64,000 bases of DNA from contig NZ_BMLT01000007.1 of the NCBI RefSeq assembly GCF_014645375.1, positions 1 to 64,000 of the forward strand, given 5' to 3'. This stretch comes from Marinobacterium nitratireducens. GTDB lineage: Bacteria > Pseudomonadota > Gammaproteobacteria > Pseudomonadales > Balneatricaceae. Below, piece by piece: positions 18,152 through 27,819 of the stretch (positions are counted from its first letter, which is position 1; every line of letters starts with the position of its first letter). Position numbers and translations under genes: made by a program. The notes under the pieces were generated by a model. The model saw only the letters and a program-made list of their open reading frames with translations, was not told the DNA's origin and searched no databases.

Positions 18152-20726
18152 TGTCGTACTCCTTCTCGTTGACTCGCTGCGCTCGCAGCTTCACGTCCGG
18201 GGCCTGTTCTCCCCTGGACACATTACTGGCGACCCGTGTCCGTACTTTATCCACGAAGCTGTCGCGGTCAGCGTGGTTGCTAAACCGCTGTTGACTGAAC
18301 TTTTCCGCGACCTTGATAACGGCCAATTCGTTCACCAGATCAGGGTGCTCTCGAACTAGCTCCCCAGCATCCCGTCCCTTGGCTTGGAGCGCTTGGGCCT
18401 TTACGCGCCAAGCATTGCGGTAGGTATTGATCTGTTCGGTATCGACCACGTTTCCGTTGCTATCTTTAACTTCACGGTTAACCGTCACGGGCCTTCGACC
18501 TTGGTTCTCAAGCTCAACGAGATCCCCCTGCTTGGCCCCGCTATCGCCCATCGCGCGCTCCAGGTCAATTCCCCAGGTTGTGCTTTTCTGGCCATCGGCG
18601 TTTTCAAGGGTGACGTAATAGCTTTGCCGGTTATCCGGGTTTTTCTCATAATGATCTTTGCCATGCGCGATCACCGTGCCAGCGAGACGGTTGACACCGT
18701 CCTCCTTGTTGGCCAGCCGCGTCTCCTGTTCCATGCTTTGATCAGCCGAGATGTCGTAACGGTGGGGTTGCCGTGCCTGCGGCTCCGGGCGCAACTTGCA
18801 GGGTCCGCCGTGATGGATAAGCTGTTGGTTGAAGGGCTCCTGCCCCTCAATCTCATTCAGTTGCCGATCACCGGCCATCTTCTTGAGCCGTGCCAAATCG
18901 GCTTCGCCAGGCTTATAGCCCCGCACGTCCAGGCCACGTGCAGTCGCTTCCAGCCAGGCCTCTCGACGAAAATCGAGGCTGCCTTTTACTTGAAGTTCGC
19001 GCCAGCCCCTCGCCTCTGCGATATCGACCATGGAACCGATCACTCTGGAATTGTTCAGCTTGGTTTGCAGACGAGCGCCTTTATCCACGAACGCCAACAG
19101 TTCCGGTTTTCCCGCAAAATAATATTTCCCCTCAATCTCGACGTAAGACTTGGCTACCCTCTCCGGAACCACTGGCTTAGACGCAGACTCAGCCGCGACG
19201 GTATCATCCTGATGATCTATGGACCCCACCGCCGGCGTCTCATCCGGCTCGTCGTGTATTTGGCTAAGCGACGCCTGTTTCTGCTCGGTCTTAATGCTTT
19301 CCTGAGCCAGCGACGCCGCCAACGGCCGTCGGCGTTTCTGCAACCAGGCGCGGGCGTCACTATCCGCTTCGCGCGGCTGGACGTGCTGGTGCTTAGGTTC
19401 AATGCTGTTTTCAGCATCAATGACCTCCCGCCCTGGTGCCTGTCGAGAATCAGGCATACTCACCTCCGCATCCGGCGTTTGCTCAAGGTCTTGAATCGCG
19501 TCTTGATCAAATGTCTTGGGCATTTCGGGGCCCATCGTCCTGGAGTCGGCGTGCGGTTCCATTCCTTTCACCCCGGATACTTGTGCGATAACCTGTTCGA
19601 CCTGCTCCCTGACGACTTCCAAGCCACGCGCTTGATGCAGGTCGTTAAAGTCTGTGAGTCCATCCTGTAATTCCTGAACAGTGAAGGCCGGTACCCGGAA
19701 TACGCCGCCCGTGATTGCAGCCGCCTGATGCGCCTTGTCTCGTCCCTTGTTTACCTTGTTGTCTCGATCGTCATCGCCCAGAATGACATGCGGGCTGTCG
19801 GGGTATTTTTCCTTGAGCTTTTGGGTGATAACCGGAAGATTTCCGGCATCCACAGTCATAACAACAGAGCGGCCGGTGGCCTCGGCAATACTGGCCGCTG
19901 TCGAATAGCCCTCGGCGTAAAGGATTGGAGCACCGTTTATCAGACCTCGATCGCCAACAACGAAATAGTTACCGACCTTCTGACCGCCCTTCTTGAGTGA
20001 CTTGAACCCGGTGGAGTCAATCCGCTGCAAGGTTCGCACTTCCTCATGCTCATTTATCAGCGGTAATACCAGACGCCCCTGCTTATCCATCTTTGTGCCT
20101 GGGAACGGCTTGACCCCTTTTTTCTGCAGATAACCTTGCTCCGGCGAGGCTGCTGGCATAAGGCTATAGCCGTGGAATACGCGGCGGGCGATATGATCGT
20201 AAGACCGCGCCTGTTCCGCTTGGCGTTCCATCCTGCGTTGAAGGGTCTGGGCCCTTATGTGCGTTTGCGCCTCCCGATCCGGCGTCTTACCGGTGGCTCT
20301 CCACTTTACCGGCTCGGTATGGGTGCGGTGATCCTGATACCAGCCGGCCGGGACGCCATCGAGATAGCCAACGTAAACGCCGGAGCGTTGGCCACGCTTA
20401 TCCTCATGCGTTTTCACTCGATGCCGTTTGCCGTCCATTTGCGGGACTCCATCCAGCAGGAAGCCGGCGTTCTCCAATGTATTGGAGAACTCCACTTGAG
20501 GGTCATTTTCCGCAGCGGTGCTGGTCACCTTTGCCGGGTCGGGCAACCATTGTGAAACCTTGGACAGGTCTGCACCCGGCTTGGCATACCAGAGCTTATG
20601 TTCATCATCGAAGGCCAGCGCATTCTGGCCGTTCGGCAACTTGCCTGCCGCTAGAACCGCGGCCCCCTTTTGCTCGAAGGGGATCACCAGATAGGTCTTC
20701 TTTTCGGCCACCGCCTGCTTAACCAT
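18141..20726 (-). CDS. Plasmid primase-like protein (DUF5710, Toprim and LPD7 domains)
   Basis: An 861-aa multidomain protein. Residues 11-50 resemble the DUF5710 module (TYLVIPFEQKGAAVLAAG, ending KLWY). A Toprim domain spans about 268-345, with Glu272 in ILYAEGYSTA and the acidic GDDD at 317-320; the preceding region is zinc-ribbon-less primase-like. An LPD7-type segment (YYFAGKPELLAFVDKG) follows after a polar linker, near 540-620. This build matches TraC-like conjugative primases that are carried with or act on transferred ssDNA. It lies directly downstream of virD4, 9 bp apart. The overall call is firm; activity is inferred from the Toprim acidic residues. Confidence 0.82.
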   Translation of the reverse strand: MVKQAVAEKKTYLVIPFEQKGAAVLAAGKLPNGQNALAFDDEHKLWYAKPGADLSKVSQWLPDPAKVTSTAAENDPQVEFSNTLENAGFLLDGVPQMDGKRHRVKTHEDKRGQRSGVYVGYLDGVPAGWYQDHRTHTEPVKWRATGKTPDREAQTHIRAQTLQRRMERQAEQARSYDHIARRVFHGYSLMPAASPEQGYLQKKGVKPFPGTKMDKQGRLVLPLINEHEEVRTLQRIDSTGFKSLKKGGQKVGNYFVVGDRGLINGAPILYAEGYSTAASIAEATGRSVVMTVDAGNLPVITQKLKEKYPDSPHVILGDDDRDNKVNKGRDKAHQAAAITGGVFRVPAFTVQELQDGLTDFNDLHQARGLEVVREQVEQVIAQVSGVKGMEPHADSRTMGPEMPKTFDQDAIQDLEQTPDAEVSMPDSRQAPGREVIDAENSIEPKHQHVQPREADSDARAWLQKRRRPLAASLAQESIKTEQKQASLSQIHDEPDETPAVGSIDHQDDTVAAESASKPVVPERVAKSYVEIEGKYYFAGKPELLAFVDKGARLQTKLNNSRVIGSMVDIAEARGWRELQVKGSLDFRREAWLEATARGLDVRGYKPGEADLARLKKMAGDRQLNEIEGQEPFNQQLIHHGGPCKLRPEPQARQPHRYDISADQSMEQETRLANKEDGVNRLAGTVIAHGKDHYEKNPDNRQSYYVTLENADGQKSTTWGIDLERAMGDSGAKQGDLVELENQGRRPVTVNREVKDSNGNVVDTEQINTYRNAWRVKAQALQAKGRDAGELVREHPDLVNELAVIKVAEKFSQQRFSNHADRDSFVDKVRTRVASNVSRGEQAPDVKLRAQRVNEKEYDNER

Positions 20727-20735
20727 ATGCCCTCC

Positions 20736-22655
20736 CTACGCCGAGTTCATGACACCAAAAAACTGATTCACCAGATCATCCATCGCCGCGTCGTCGATCT
20801 CGCCTTTCGGGACTTCAACGTCGGAGAAGTCGCAGCTGAAATCGTCCAGATCTAGCTCATCGATCCGTTCAATGTCCTGCGCCGTGACAGGCCGCTCGGT
20901 AACAGCCCGTACCGCATACTGAATTTCACCTTTCTCTCGGGCGAGTGGATCAACCGTCGGTACTTCGGGGCTGGGCCATTTGATCGCATCAGGCTCACCG
21001 CGCTCCAGAGCCTTGAGATTGTTCCCGCGCTCAGCAAACAGTCTGTCTTTGAACCAGGTCACCTTCTTGCACCGGACCGGTCTGCAGTTCTCCAGAATAA
21101 GAATCTCGGCATCCTGTCCAATCTGCATGACTTCCTGGGGCAACAGCAGGGCGCGGCCATAATCACTGGCATTCTCCGACCGGCCCGCTTTGCCAGCCAG
21201 TTGGCGGGTGTGCGACGTATTCTTGACCGTCATTGTGCCCAGTGTGTCCGAAATCTCTTTGGCCACCTTTATGCCTTTAGGGGCAAAGATGATCTGCATG
21301 GCGTGATTGTCGACGAAGGTTTCCGCAGCATCGTTGCCGTAGACCTCGCGCAGCTGAGCCGGCGACTGGATAATGGGCAGCATCCGGAGCCCGTAACCGG
21401 CGATATAGCTAATCCCCTTCGACAAGATGCTGACCTTGCCCATCGCCGTAAACTCATCAGCCAGCATCAACACTTTCAGACGCAGCGCCGGATTTTGCTC
21501 TGGTAGTTCTCGAGTGTTGAGGTCGATCACCTGCTGGAAAAATAGATTGATCAACGGCGCCAGCCGCTCCAGGTCATCCGGGGTGCTGCCAACATACACG
21601 GTCATGTGCGTCTTACGCAGATCGCGTAAGTCAAAGTCATTTGCCGCCGTCGCGGCATCAATCACCGGGTTATAAAACAGCTCAAGCGCAGCCGTGAAGC
21701 CCTTGCGTACAGAGCCCCGCGTTTTGTCCGGCGTATCCAGGTATTCTTTAAGCGCCAAATAGCATTCGTCTGAAAGCGGGTGGGCGCTTTCCTGTCGGTT
21801 CCCCACAATTTCCGCCAAGCGTACGTCGCCCATGGTGACCTGTCTCAGTGCTTCGCCCATTGTCACCGGCAGCTCGTCCGTCTCGATCAGATAGAGCACC
21901 ACTCCCAGCCATAGCGAACGAGCAGACGCTTGCCAGATAGGCGCCTCACCATCGACCGGTGGGAACAGCATCTGGCCAATTTTTTGGATGTCGTTAATAC
22001 GGAACGCCGGATCATGGCTGATATAGAACAGAGGATTCCAGCGGTGCGTTCGGTAATCACGCGGCGCAAGGTTGAGCAGGAAGCATTCCTGACCATGCGC
22101 GCTTCGGAAGCCGGCGGTTATGTCCCAGTTCTCATGCTTGATATCCAGGACAACAGCGGAATCTTTCCAAGACAGCAGGTTAGGCACAACCACACTGACG
22201 CCTTTCTGACTTCTCGTCGGCGAGGACATCAGGACGTGCTGGGCGCCACCGAACACCAGGTAGCGCTTGAACAGACCGAAACATCGGCTCACCTGCCCAA
22301 CGATAATGCCATCGTCGGCAAACAGACCGGCATTCTGAATCTCCTTTGAGGTCGCCCATTTCGCATCGCCAAACAACTTCCGCGTTGCCGGTGTAATCGC
22401 GACTAGTACTGGCAGACAAACCACAACCAGGGCAGCAACACCGGCGGCAGCCAACCAGGCCTTAGTCGCTGTGCCGTCACCGTAGTGATACCAATATTGA
22501 TACACCGTAAGCGGTGAAGCGGCCCCGCCATCAAGGCCTGCCAGTTCAAGGTAAAAGTAGCCACTCAGCCATGCCCACCCGACGATGACGGCAGCAGGCA
22601 AAGCGATCAGCAGCGCAACCTTAAGCCATTTGGCGTCGCTTAAACTCGGGGTCAT
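20736..22655 (-). CDS. virD4: VirD4/TraG-type IV coupling protein
   Basis: A 639-aa inner-membrane ATPase linking the relaxosome to the mating channel. Two N-terminal membrane segments (about 11-33 and 68-88) precede the nucleotide-binding core. The Walker A region reads SPTRSQKGVS (145-154), where TraG-type proteins normally have G/APTRSGKGVG; Gln150 therefore replaces the conserved glycine. Walker B-like LMLADEFTAMGK lies near 415. The ATG at 22655 was preferred to 22706 because the extra residues look non-homologous and overlap virB11 more deeply. It sits between virB11 and the primase gene, as in many MPF_T plasmids. Confidence 0.9.
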   Translation of the reverse strand: MTPSLSDAKWLKVALLIALPAAVIVGWAWLSGYFYLELAGLDGGAASPLTVYQYWYHYGDGTATKAWLAAAGVAALVVVCLPVLVAITPATRKLFGDAKWATSKEIQNAGLFADDGIIVGQVSRCFGLFKRYLVFGGAQHVLMSSPTRSQKGVSVVVPNLLSWKDSAVVLDIKHENWDITAGFRSAHGQECFLLNLAPRDYRTHRWNPLFYISHDPAFRINDIQKIGQMLFPPVDGEAPIWQASARSLWLGVVLYLIETDELPVTMGEALRQVTMGDVRLAEIVGNRQESAHPLSDECYLALKEYLDTPDKTRGSVRKGFTAALELFYNPVIDAATAANDFDLRDLRKTHMTVYVGSTPDDLERLAPLINLFFQQVIDLNTRELPEQNPALRLKVLMLADEFTAMGKVSILSKGISYIAGYGLRMLPIIQSPAQLREVYGNDAAETFVDNHAMQIIFAPKGIKVAKEISDTLGTMTVKNTSHTRQLAGKAGRSENASDYGRALLLPQEVMQIGQDAEILILENCRPVRCKKVTWFKDRLFAERGNNLKALERGEPDAIKWPSPEVPTVDPLAREKGEIQYAVRAVTERPVTAQDIERIDELDLDDFSCDFSDVEVPKGEIDDAAMDDLVNQFFGVMNSA

Positions 22656-23655
22656 AGTAAATCTCCGTAACGACGCGCCGACCGTGGATGTTCTTGATCT
22701 GCACAATGATGTCCACGCACATAAACAGCAGTTGCTTGATGTCCTCGCGACTCATAGTGGATCCGCTTTTTGACTCTTTCAGGAACAAAACAAGCTGCTC
22801 AATTGCCAGCTTTGCGCTGTTTGCGTGCATGGTTGTAATGCTGCCGGGATGGCCGCTGTTCACGTTTCGCAGGTAATAGAACGCCTCATCGCCACGTATC
22901 AGCTCAGCCAGAAATATTCGATCCGGCTTCATGCGCAGGCTGCTCTCGAGTAAATCTTGCTGGGTGATGGGGGATACCCCCTGCCCACCCGCCGAATAGA
23001 ACAGGCTGGTTGTGTTCCGATGTGTCTTGTACAAGCCCAGCTCGTCCACGTTTTCAATGCTCAACAAACGTTCGTCAGCCGGGACCAGCTTAAGCAGAGA
23101 GCGGAAAAAGGTAGTCTTGCCGGCGCCGGTTGAACCACTGATGATGATGTTTTTCCTGCTTTGCACGGCCAGCTCCAGGAACTCGCGAAAGTGACGCGTT
23201 CGTTTCAGCGCCAGCAGATCTTTTTCTTCGCTGCTCAGCTCGCCGGTGGCGTCCTCGCACTGCTCGAAAAAGCCTTGGTGCTCGTAATCCTTAAGGGTGA
23301 AATCAACATTGGAGGGTTTGCGGATCGTTAAGCTAACGCGTCCTTCCCGCGTGGCCGGTGGGATCACGATCTGAATGCGTTCCCCACGGGGGAGCGTCGC
23401 CGAGAGGATCGGCTTTCGTGCCTCCAGGCTTTGCCCCGAGTATGTGGCAACCAGCTTGGCCAGTCGTTCGCAACAGGCCAAGTCAAGGGCGGCCACCGGA
23501 TGGTACGTCCAGCCGTTACGGCTTTCGGTGATCACCTCGCCTGGTTTGTTCACCACAATTTCCGTGTTGTCGACATCGTCCAGAAACGGTTGGAGTGCCG
23601 ACAGGTACTCCAGCAGCGATACCCCCTTGCGATCAGTAGTTGGCTGTGAGGTCAT
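22621..23655 (-). CDS. virB11: VirB11 type IV secretion ATPase
   Basis: A 344-aa hexameric traffic ATPase at the cytoplasmic base of the channel. Walker A GSTGAGKTT is at 174-182, followed by the Asp-box region RLLSIENVDEL, Walker B/His-box RIFLAELIRGDEAFYYL, then GHPGSITTMHA. The ATG at 23655 overlaps the virB10 stop by 23 bp, typical of translational coupling. The longer frame reaching 23862 is antisense-like extension. Downstream it overlaps virD4. Confidence 0.94.
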   Translation of the reverse strand: MTSQPTTDRKGVSLLEYLSALQPFLDDVDNTEIVVNKPGEVITESRNGWTYHPVAALDLACCERLAKLVATYSGQSLEARKPILSATLPRGERIQIVIPPATREGRVSLTIRKPSNVDFTLKDYEHQGFFEQCEDATGELSSEEKDLLALKRTRHFREFLELAVQSRKNIIISGSTGAGKTTFFRSLLKLVPADERLLSIENVDELGLYKTHRNTTSLFYSAGGQGVSPITQQDLLESSLRMKPDRIFLAELIRGDEAFYYLRNVNSGHPGSITTMHANSAKLAIEQLVLFLKESKSGSTMSREDIKQLLFMCVDIIVQIKNIHGRRVVTEIYYDPEFKRRQMA

Positions 23656-24841
23656 ATACCCCCCTGAAATCGAGATCGCGAGCGACATAAATGTTGATAT
23701 GCTCGCCCTGGTTCTTATAAAGGGTGTCGGGAATGTTGATAGAGTTTTCCAGGGCAATACCTGCCGAGTTTCGTGCAGCCTCCGCGGTCCCTCCAAACTG
23801 GATTTGGTTGTTGCCGCCCTCGTTGCTGGACGCCTCGTTGGCCAGATAAGTGCCGACATCATCGATCAGGCTTAGCATGATCGCTCCACCAAACCGGTCC
23901 CAAAAATGAGAGTCGATGTCGCCGCTGTGACCGGAGCGGCCGAGCGCATCCGTACCAGGCGAATCAAGATTGACCACGACGCCGTTTGGCGTCTCAACGC
24001 GAGTCCACAGTACGAATATCCGAGCCTTCCCGCGCTGAAGGCCCCCCTTATACTGACCCGTCATGCGTGAACCACGCTCGATGAGCAATACTTTGCCGCT
24101 TGTGCTGTACACGTCGCGTGTCAGTCGGCAACTGGTCATGCCTGGCACGTCGGAACTGATGGCCGTTTCCAGGGCACAATCCAGGAAGGCACCCCGCGTA
24201 ATGAACATATTGCGATCAGCGATCAGACTGGCTCTGGCGCCCTCCACTGATGTTGGCTCCAGCTGCGCGCCAAGCCCGTCAGCCCGGTCGGCCTGACCAT
24301 CCATCATCATGGCGCTCCCGCTTACGCTGGATTGAGCCATGGCCATTTGGCGGGCGTGCTCTTCTGCGGCCATCTGTCCCTGGTCGCCCTGCGGACGGGA
24401 CGGATGTCCAAACGCAAGCAACAGCGAGGCGCGCTTGCGATCTTCCGGGGTCGGTTCTTGATCCTTTTCTCGATGCCTCGTCGCTGCCGGATAGTTCGGA
24501 GCTGGCGGCGGCACTACTTGGCCAGTACGAATAATCTCCGCTGCCTGAAGCTCCGACCGTACCGGCTCTGACGCCAGCGGTGGTCGTGGCAACTCGGGGG
24601 CCGGGCCCAACCGGTTTCCGATCTCATCGTTCGAGACGGTTAACCGGGAATCATCCTCTTTCTCGGAGCTGAAACCACCATTGACCGCAACGAGCGCGAG
24701 AACAACCACTATTGCCACCATCCCAACAACCAGCTTTTGCCCCAGACCGGGCTTGCTGCGTTGGTTGATGGACGGCATCCCGCGGTCAGCAGGCTCGTGA
24801 ACAGGTTCGATGTCCAAGTCGTCTTCGTTATGAGCCATCAT
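23633..24841 (-). CDS. virB10: VirB10/TrbI core-complex protein
   Basis: A 402-aa protein spanning both membranes of the secretion core. It has a cytoplasmic N-terminus, one transmembrane helix (about 37-53) and a Pro-rich periplasmic linker. The TrbI/VirB10 beta-barrel domain carries GAFLDCALETAISSDVPGMT and the VLLIERGSRMTGQY motif. It starts with tandem ATG codons (24841 and 24838), the second overlapping the virB9 stop. It links ATPases in the inner membrane to VirB9/VirB7 in the outer membrane. Confidence 0.94.
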   Translation of the reverse strand: MMAHNEDDLDIEPVHEPADRGMPSINQRSKPGLGQKLVVGMVAIVVVLALVAVNGGFSSEKEDDSRLTVSNDEIGNRLGPAPELPRPPLASEPVRSELQAAEIIRTGQVVPPPAPNYPAATRHREKDQEPTPEDRKRASLLLAFGHPSRPQGDQGQMAAEEHARQMAMAQSSVSGSAMMMDGQADRADGLGAQLEPTSVEGARASLIADRNMFITRGAFLDCALETAISSDVPGMTSCRLTRDVYSTSGKVLLIERGSRMTGQYKGGLQRGKARIFVLWTRVETPNGVVVNLDSPGTDALGRSGHSGDIDSHFWDRFGGAIMLSLIDDVGTYLANEASSNEGGNNQIQFGGTAEAARNSAGIALENSINIPDTLYKNQGEHINIYVARDLDFRGVYDLTANY

Positions 24842-25674
24842 CGACTTCCTTTAATTACGCGCTGAATGCCAGGGGTTGTGGTGCCGGTTTCGTTAGTTAC
24901 TCCATTGGGGTCATAGGTCTTATTGAAAACGCAGGCTACCGAGCTCCCCTTTCGCATCACAAACTGGCGGGCAACCCGATGCACGACGATTGTGTCCGGG
25001 CTCTCAGGGTCTATATGGGTATTCACCAGGCTTTCGGACCCATCAGGGTTCACGATGTAAATTGCCGGCATTTCGCTGTTATTGGCGAACGTCAGGTACG
25101 TGAAACGCCGGTCGTCAAAGGCCTTGTCTGGCGTCACATCTGCAGCACCCTTGGCCCAATAGTTCCAGTTGACCGGAACGGGGTCAGAGGACCGATTAAG
25201 GCGCTTTTGAAGCCGCTTCGCTTCGGCTTCCGCGGCAATCCGGGCCGCTTCCTCTTCGGGGTAATGAAAGTTGATCTGAAAAAACATATCGTTGGGGTGC
25301 GGGTGCGCCCCGTTCCGCGACCAATGAGCGGAGAGCTCAAAGTTGTAAACCCGCCGCGTGGTGATGACCGTCATGTTTGTTACGGCCTTTTCCCCCTTCG
25401 GTTTGATAAAGATATGGTTTGCGACCGGCGCGATCTCCCAAGCATCCTTATCCCCCATTGCGATCTGCTGGACCTCTTCGGTCGGGCCAAACTGGATATG
25501 TGTTGAAAAGCCGTAGTGACCCACAACCTTCACCACTTCCGCCGCGTTGTAGTTGATGAACTTAACGCGACTGTCGTACGGACCGCCGCGCGGGGTTTCC
25601 AATGCCCCTGCGCTGCCGGTGATACTGAGACAGACCAACAAGACGATGCCAGATAGTTGTCTTTTGCATACCAT
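24838..25674 (-). CDS. virB9: VirB9/TrbG core-complex protein
   Basis: A 278-aa periplasmic/outer-membrane core component. The ATG at 25674 gives a clean signal peptide (MVCKRQLSGIVLLVC..., cleavage after GSAGA). An upstream start at 25701 would bury this signal. The N-terminal beta domain (VVGHYGFSTHIQFG, NHIFIKPKGEKAVTNMTV) and the C-terminal VirB9 domain (RFTYLTFANNSEMPAIY, NTHIDPESPDTIVVHRVARQ) match the family. It overlaps virB10 and abuts virB8. Confidence 0.93.
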   Translation of the reverse strand: MVCKRQLSGIVLLVCLSITGSAGALETPRGGPYDSRVKFINYNAAEVVKVVGHYGFSTHIQFGPTEEVQQIAMGDKDAWEIAPVANHIFIKPKGEKAVTNMTVITTRRVYNFELSAHWSRNGAHPHPNDMFFQINFHYPEEEAARIAAEAEAKRLQKRLNRSSDPVPVNWNYWAKGAADVTPDKAFDDRRFTYLTFANNSEMPAIYIVNPDGSESLVNTHIDPESPDTIVVHRVARQFVMRKGSSVACVFNKTYDPNGVTNETGTTTPGIQRVIKGSR

Positions 25675-25675
25675 C

Positions 25676-26419
25676 TCAGCCTCCCATGCTCTCTTGGTCA
25701 TTGCGGTATTTCACGACCTGGAATCCGAGCGGATTGAGCAGCCGATCCTCGACCTTCATGGACGTATCGAGATAGACAAAGGTGACCGTGGCTGCCCAAT
25801 GGGTCAAAGGTGTTCGCTCCCCGGCTCTCTTAACCTGTTTGGTGTAGCGAACCAGGGCGGTGGTCCGTTTTTCGCCGTTCTCAACTGTTTCGCTGTTAAT
25901 GATACTGATAGCCTTCACCCTGGCTTCCACCTCGGTATTTTGGCCATATACAGCGACCGGCGCAGCAGAATTCAAACGGGGGTCCGTATAAGCCGCATAG
26001 GATTGCTGGATAACGGAGTCTGACAACAGGCCAACCATTTGGCGGTCAAAATCGCGGGTTTCCCATTGGTAGTTTTCGCGGTGACGGATGTAGTTGGAGA
26101 GCCAATATTTATCCAGCGCTTCTTGCGCTTTTTCCGTCACGTCGCCATCCGTTTCGGCAAGTGTAGAAACGACATCGACCAGCCCCGTGTTGTTGTCTAC
26201 CCGAATAACAAATGGTTCTACACTTTTGAGTGGAGTAAGACCGACCAATGCACCCGCCTCCAATACCGCAACAAGAACTGCAGCACCGGCTATAAACCAG
26301 GCGCGCTTTTCCGATCTTTTGATTCGCTCCTTAGCATCCAGATCCCAACTTCTCGCCTCGTCGAAATATTGCTTCTCCAAGGCTCTATGAGATTGCCTAT
26401 TTTCAGCTCTGGCATTCAT
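25676..26419 (-). CDS. virB8: VirB8/TrbF inner-membrane assembly protein
   Basis: A 247-aa bitopic protein: short cytoplasmic N-terminus rich in charged residues (EKQYFDEARSWDLD), one membrane helix near 41-62, then a periplasmic NTF2-like domain. YDTSMK-type C-terminal landmarks (FVYLDTSMKVEDRLLNPLGF) identify VirB8. It is an assembly platform for the secretion channel. The ATG overlaps the virB7-like stop by 4 bp. Confidence 0.93.
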   Translation of the reverse strand: MNARAENRQSHRALEKQYFDEARSWDLDAKERIKRSEKRAWFIAGAAVLVAVLEAGALVGLTPLKSVEPFVIRVDNNTGLVDVVSTLAETDGDVTEKAQEALDKYWLSNYIRHRENYQWETRDFDRQMVGLLSDSVIQQSYAAYTDPRLNSAAPVAVYGQNTEVEARVKAISIINSETVENGEKRTTALVRYTKQVKRAGERTPLTHWAATVTFVYLDTSMKVEDRLLNPLGFQVVKYRNDQESMGG

Positions 26420-26634
26420 TCGAGGCCCCCTTCTTTGTAGATGTAGCCTTTGGGCTGATTCGCCTCTGGAGCTCGAGTTACGTTCATCTGCTCCTGAGTC
26501 ATCATTTCCGGATTGATCGGATGAAGGCCCTCACCATTATCTTCACAGTGAGGTGGCGACTGGACGCTCGCGCATGCGACAAGAGATATAGCCATCACAA
26601 TTACGGTTAGGTATTTGGTTATCACTTTAAACAA
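26416..26634 (-). CDS. VirB7-like lipoprotein
   Basis: A 72-aa lipoprotein with lipobox LVAC (lipidated Cys near 21) after a hydrophobic leader, and a polar tail. Position between virB6 and virB8 is the VirB7 slot; VirB7 anchors and stabilises VirB9 at the outer membrane. The first codon is TTG, and a nearby GTG (VITKY) is an alternative start. The 150-bp AT-rich spacer upstream (26635-26785) could hold a secondary promoter for the virB7-to-ardC part of the operon. Confidence 0.7.
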   Translation of the reverse strand: MFKVITKYLTVIVMAISLVACASVQSPPHCEDNGEGLHPINPEMMTQEQMNVTRAPEANQPKGYIYKEGGLE

Positions 26635-26785
26635 TCCATAATCATAGTTATATATTTAGATAATCAATACATATCATTTTGATTTTTAAAATAAGAATAT
26701 CGCCATGGCGAGTGTTCACCAAATTCTGTCTAAGTGCTGAAAACAGGGCGCACCGCACAAATGAAGCTGCCCTTCCCTCAAATAC

Positions 26786-27808
26786 TTAAGAGCCTGTAAT
26801 TGAGTTACCGGAACCAAAACGTCTCTGGTAAGCGGCGTGTGCTCGAATACCACCTTTTATCGGAGCCACAACGGGGCTGGAAGCCGCAGCGCCGGCCAAC
26901 CGAACTTCACGCTTCAAACCCCTGTATTGCCGACGAATGCTAGTTGGCCGCATAGCATTCATCGCCCCACTGATTGCACCTTGCGTGGCAAGCGCGACTC
27001 CACCGCCGAGAGCAGATGCAACGGGCGGCACTTGTTTTACCACCAGAATACAAAGCCCAAATACGATACACAGCATGGCTACGTCACCCAGATTAGCCAA
27101 TGTACTCGCGTCAGCCCCAGCCATTGCGTTGATATAGGAGCTGGCCAAACTGGTCATCAACTGACCGATAGAAGCCGAGAGGATCAGAATAAAACCAAAG
27201 TTCATCAACAATCCCAACCAGCTTTCAAAAAATCGCTGTGTAGCATTAAATAGCAGCATAACAATGAATATCGGCCCGATGGCCAACAGAACGGTCGTCA
27301 TTATCTTGCTCAGTAGGATCAGAAAGGCAACCAATAGTGCCAACCCAGCTCCGACGACTAGAACGATCAGGGAAAGGAGGTACATTCCGAAGTTACCGGA
27401 CATTACGCCACCTTTGTCCCAGGCTGCTCCCGAGACATCAAAAACTTTAGAAAAAAGGTTGTCTAGAGTAGCCGCTGACGTTCCCGTTGGTGAACCTGTG
27501 ATAACTGAGGCAATGCTTTCCGGTCCTTTCGACAATACGTCAACCACTAAGCCTGTGTAAGTGCCGACAGTCAGCCCCAACGTCAAAATAAATCCTATCC
27601 TTAGGATACGAAAAATCCCGTCTTGTAGGGGTTCGTTCGACTTCCCTAAAACTAGCATGTAGCCCCAGATAGCCACCCAAATAATCATCATGCTGGTGAA
27701 CAACGGAGTTACATAAGATATTATGTCCCCAGCAGTACTGGTGACATAATTATCAAGCGTCGTATTCACCTTCGAGAAGATCGCTTCGAATAGATTGGTG
27801 GACGACAT
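26786..27808 (-). CDS. virB6: VirB6/TrbL polytopic channel protein
   Basis: A 340-aa inner-membrane protein with about six hydrophobic segments, including a characteristic central block (LLSKIMTTVLLAIGPIFIVM) and a following WLGLLMNFGF motif typical of TrbL/VirB6. It forms part of the inner-membrane route for DNA. The ATG at 27808 (MSSTNLF) is preferred over the frame start at 27826. The C-terminus is basic and cytoplasmic. It lies directly after eexN. Confidence 0.9.
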   Translation of the reverse strand: MSSTNLFEAIFSKVNTTLDNYVTSTAGDIISYVTPLFTSMMIIWVAIWGYMLVLGKSNEPLQDGIFRILRIGFILTLGLTVGTYTGLVVDVLSKGPESIASVITGSPTGTSAATLDNLFSKVFDVSGAAWDKGGVMSGNFGMYLLSLIVLVVGAGLALLVAFLILLSKIMTTVLLAIGPIFIVMLLFNATQRFFESWLGLLMNFGFILILSASIGQLMTSLASSYINAMAGADASTLANLGDVAMLCIVFGLCILVVKQVPPVASALGGGVALATQGAISGAMNAMRPTSIRRQYRGLKREVRLAGAAASSPVVAPIKGGIRAHAAYQRRFGSGNSITGS

Positions 27809-27819
27809 TACGCTTCCCC

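Noticed and set aside
18384-19670. 428-codon plus-strand frame opposite the primase-like gene
   Set aside because: Antisense shadow; the minus-strand protein has clear DUF5710, Toprim and LPD7 features.
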